Assembly: GCA_015179025.1 (NCBI GenBank)
Contig: WHUX01000429.1
Coordinates: 1-28,224 of the forward strand
From: Terfezia claveryi
Taxonomy: Eukaryota > Ascomycota > Pezizomycetes > Pezizales > Pezizaceae
Reading direction: 5' to 3'
DNA: 28,224 nucleotides
Below the pieces are notes generated by a model. The model was not told where the DNA came from, did no database searches, and saw nothing but the letters and a program-made list of their open reading frames with translations. Shown here one piece after another: positions 28,079-28,224 of the stretch; the stretch's first letter is position 1; every line of letters starts with the position of its first letter. The position numbers were made by a program, and so were the translations under genes.

Positions 28079-28224
28079 GCCAGATACTTAATAAGCGCCG
28101 GTCTTGCCTCAGTGAAAATATGATGAATGCAATTATGTGCTGTAAAGCATGGCTTGGAGTGCAGGAGATAACGTCGGAAGAGATCGTAGTGGAGGAACAG
28201 CTGCTCGCCCATTTGAATGAAGTA

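Larger units (their letters stand above)
25721..28224 (+). mobile_element. hAT transposon, left part, inserted in the gypsy LTR
   Basis: Starts with TAGGCCTGGGCAC, a hAT-type end, directly after the LTR base at 25720. The last eight LTR bases, ACGTAGGA (25713-25720), are the expected 8-bp target duplication. Subterminal CTCGAG repeats follow, then a plus-strand transposase pseudogene with the C-terminal hAT dimerisation domain. The right end lies outside the window. Confidence 0.88.
26451..28224 (+). pseudogene. hAT transposase, inactivated, 3' end outside window
   Basis: After an apparent acceptor (TAATATAG at 26443-26450) come VSSNSSLAIVENAF, LLQYCNPLYRPILRRT, SLTLDA(C), VAFLGITGYFIEVD, ICTITLDSASVNTKMLS, CMAHIINLAAQ, LDMRVRWNSIYDML, ATILDPDA, WHEEWIQSAQQSIYRIY, ELEIYLEEPP, WWRTYASKYPHLSLMARDFL, VPATSVPSEQVFSIAG and NKRRSCLSE. 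The WW-to-NKRR blocks are the hAT dimerisation domain. Introns: 27197-27248 (GTAAGT to TATATAG; joins R-WNS) and 28019-28078 (GTAAGT, TCTAAC, ACCAG; joins SIAG-Q). Frameshifts lie near 26685, 26770, 26835, 26950, 27400 and 27635, and stops follow AAQ and TSS. The frame at 25977-26273 may be part of the N-terminus, but no BED finger could be confirmed. Confidence 0.88.

Overview
This window looks like a gene-poor, transposon-dense stretch of a filamentous fungus, most likely an ascomycete. The evidence is short introns of 52-60 bp with GTAAGT donors and CTAAC-type branch sites, a fungal-type 5S rRNA sequence, a chromodomain Ty3/gypsy element, pogo/Fot1-like and hAT DNA transposons, and a Tad-like LINE end. 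I could not fix the species. Almost every recognisable protein-coding region belongs to a mobile element and almost all of them are broken; the one exception is a putative zinc-finger protein on the minus strand (8257-9282).

Layout. 1-1313: tandem repeats (a 387-base array with no T on the plus strand, a 23-bp minisatellite of about 31 units, a 16-bp triplicate). 1913-2224: a small fold-back element and a 16-bp triplicate. 3035-3790: dead paralog of the zinc-finger gene. 3791-8250: little that I can name. 8257-9282: zinc-finger-like gene. 9836-12336: a 237-bp inverted-repeat element that shares one TA dinucleotide with a 2,262-bp pogo/Tigger-like transposon whose arms are nearly identical although its transposase is dead. 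12848-14909: a TA-flanked 2,062-bp element with 24-bp terminal inverted repeats (23 of 24 matching) enclosing two tandem 5S rRNA gene copies; a second, 622-bp TA-flanked element sits just upstream of one copy, and the other copy preserves its empty site. 15015-17100: two 3' ends of one LINE family. 17536-17601: a strong hairpin. 18399 to the window end: a three-level nest in which a Fot1/pogo-like transposase gene is split by a gypsy chromovirus, whose right LTR is in turn split by a hAT element running off the window.

The most interesting signal is the TIR element carrying 5S rRNA genes, a possible vehicle for the dispersed 5S genes typical of filamentous fungi. Next are the hAT insertion in the loop of a palindrome inside the gypsy LTR, and the duplicated Cys2-His2-like module with a decayed copy 5 kb away. 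Every statement comes from reading the sequence; no alignment, folding or database search was run.
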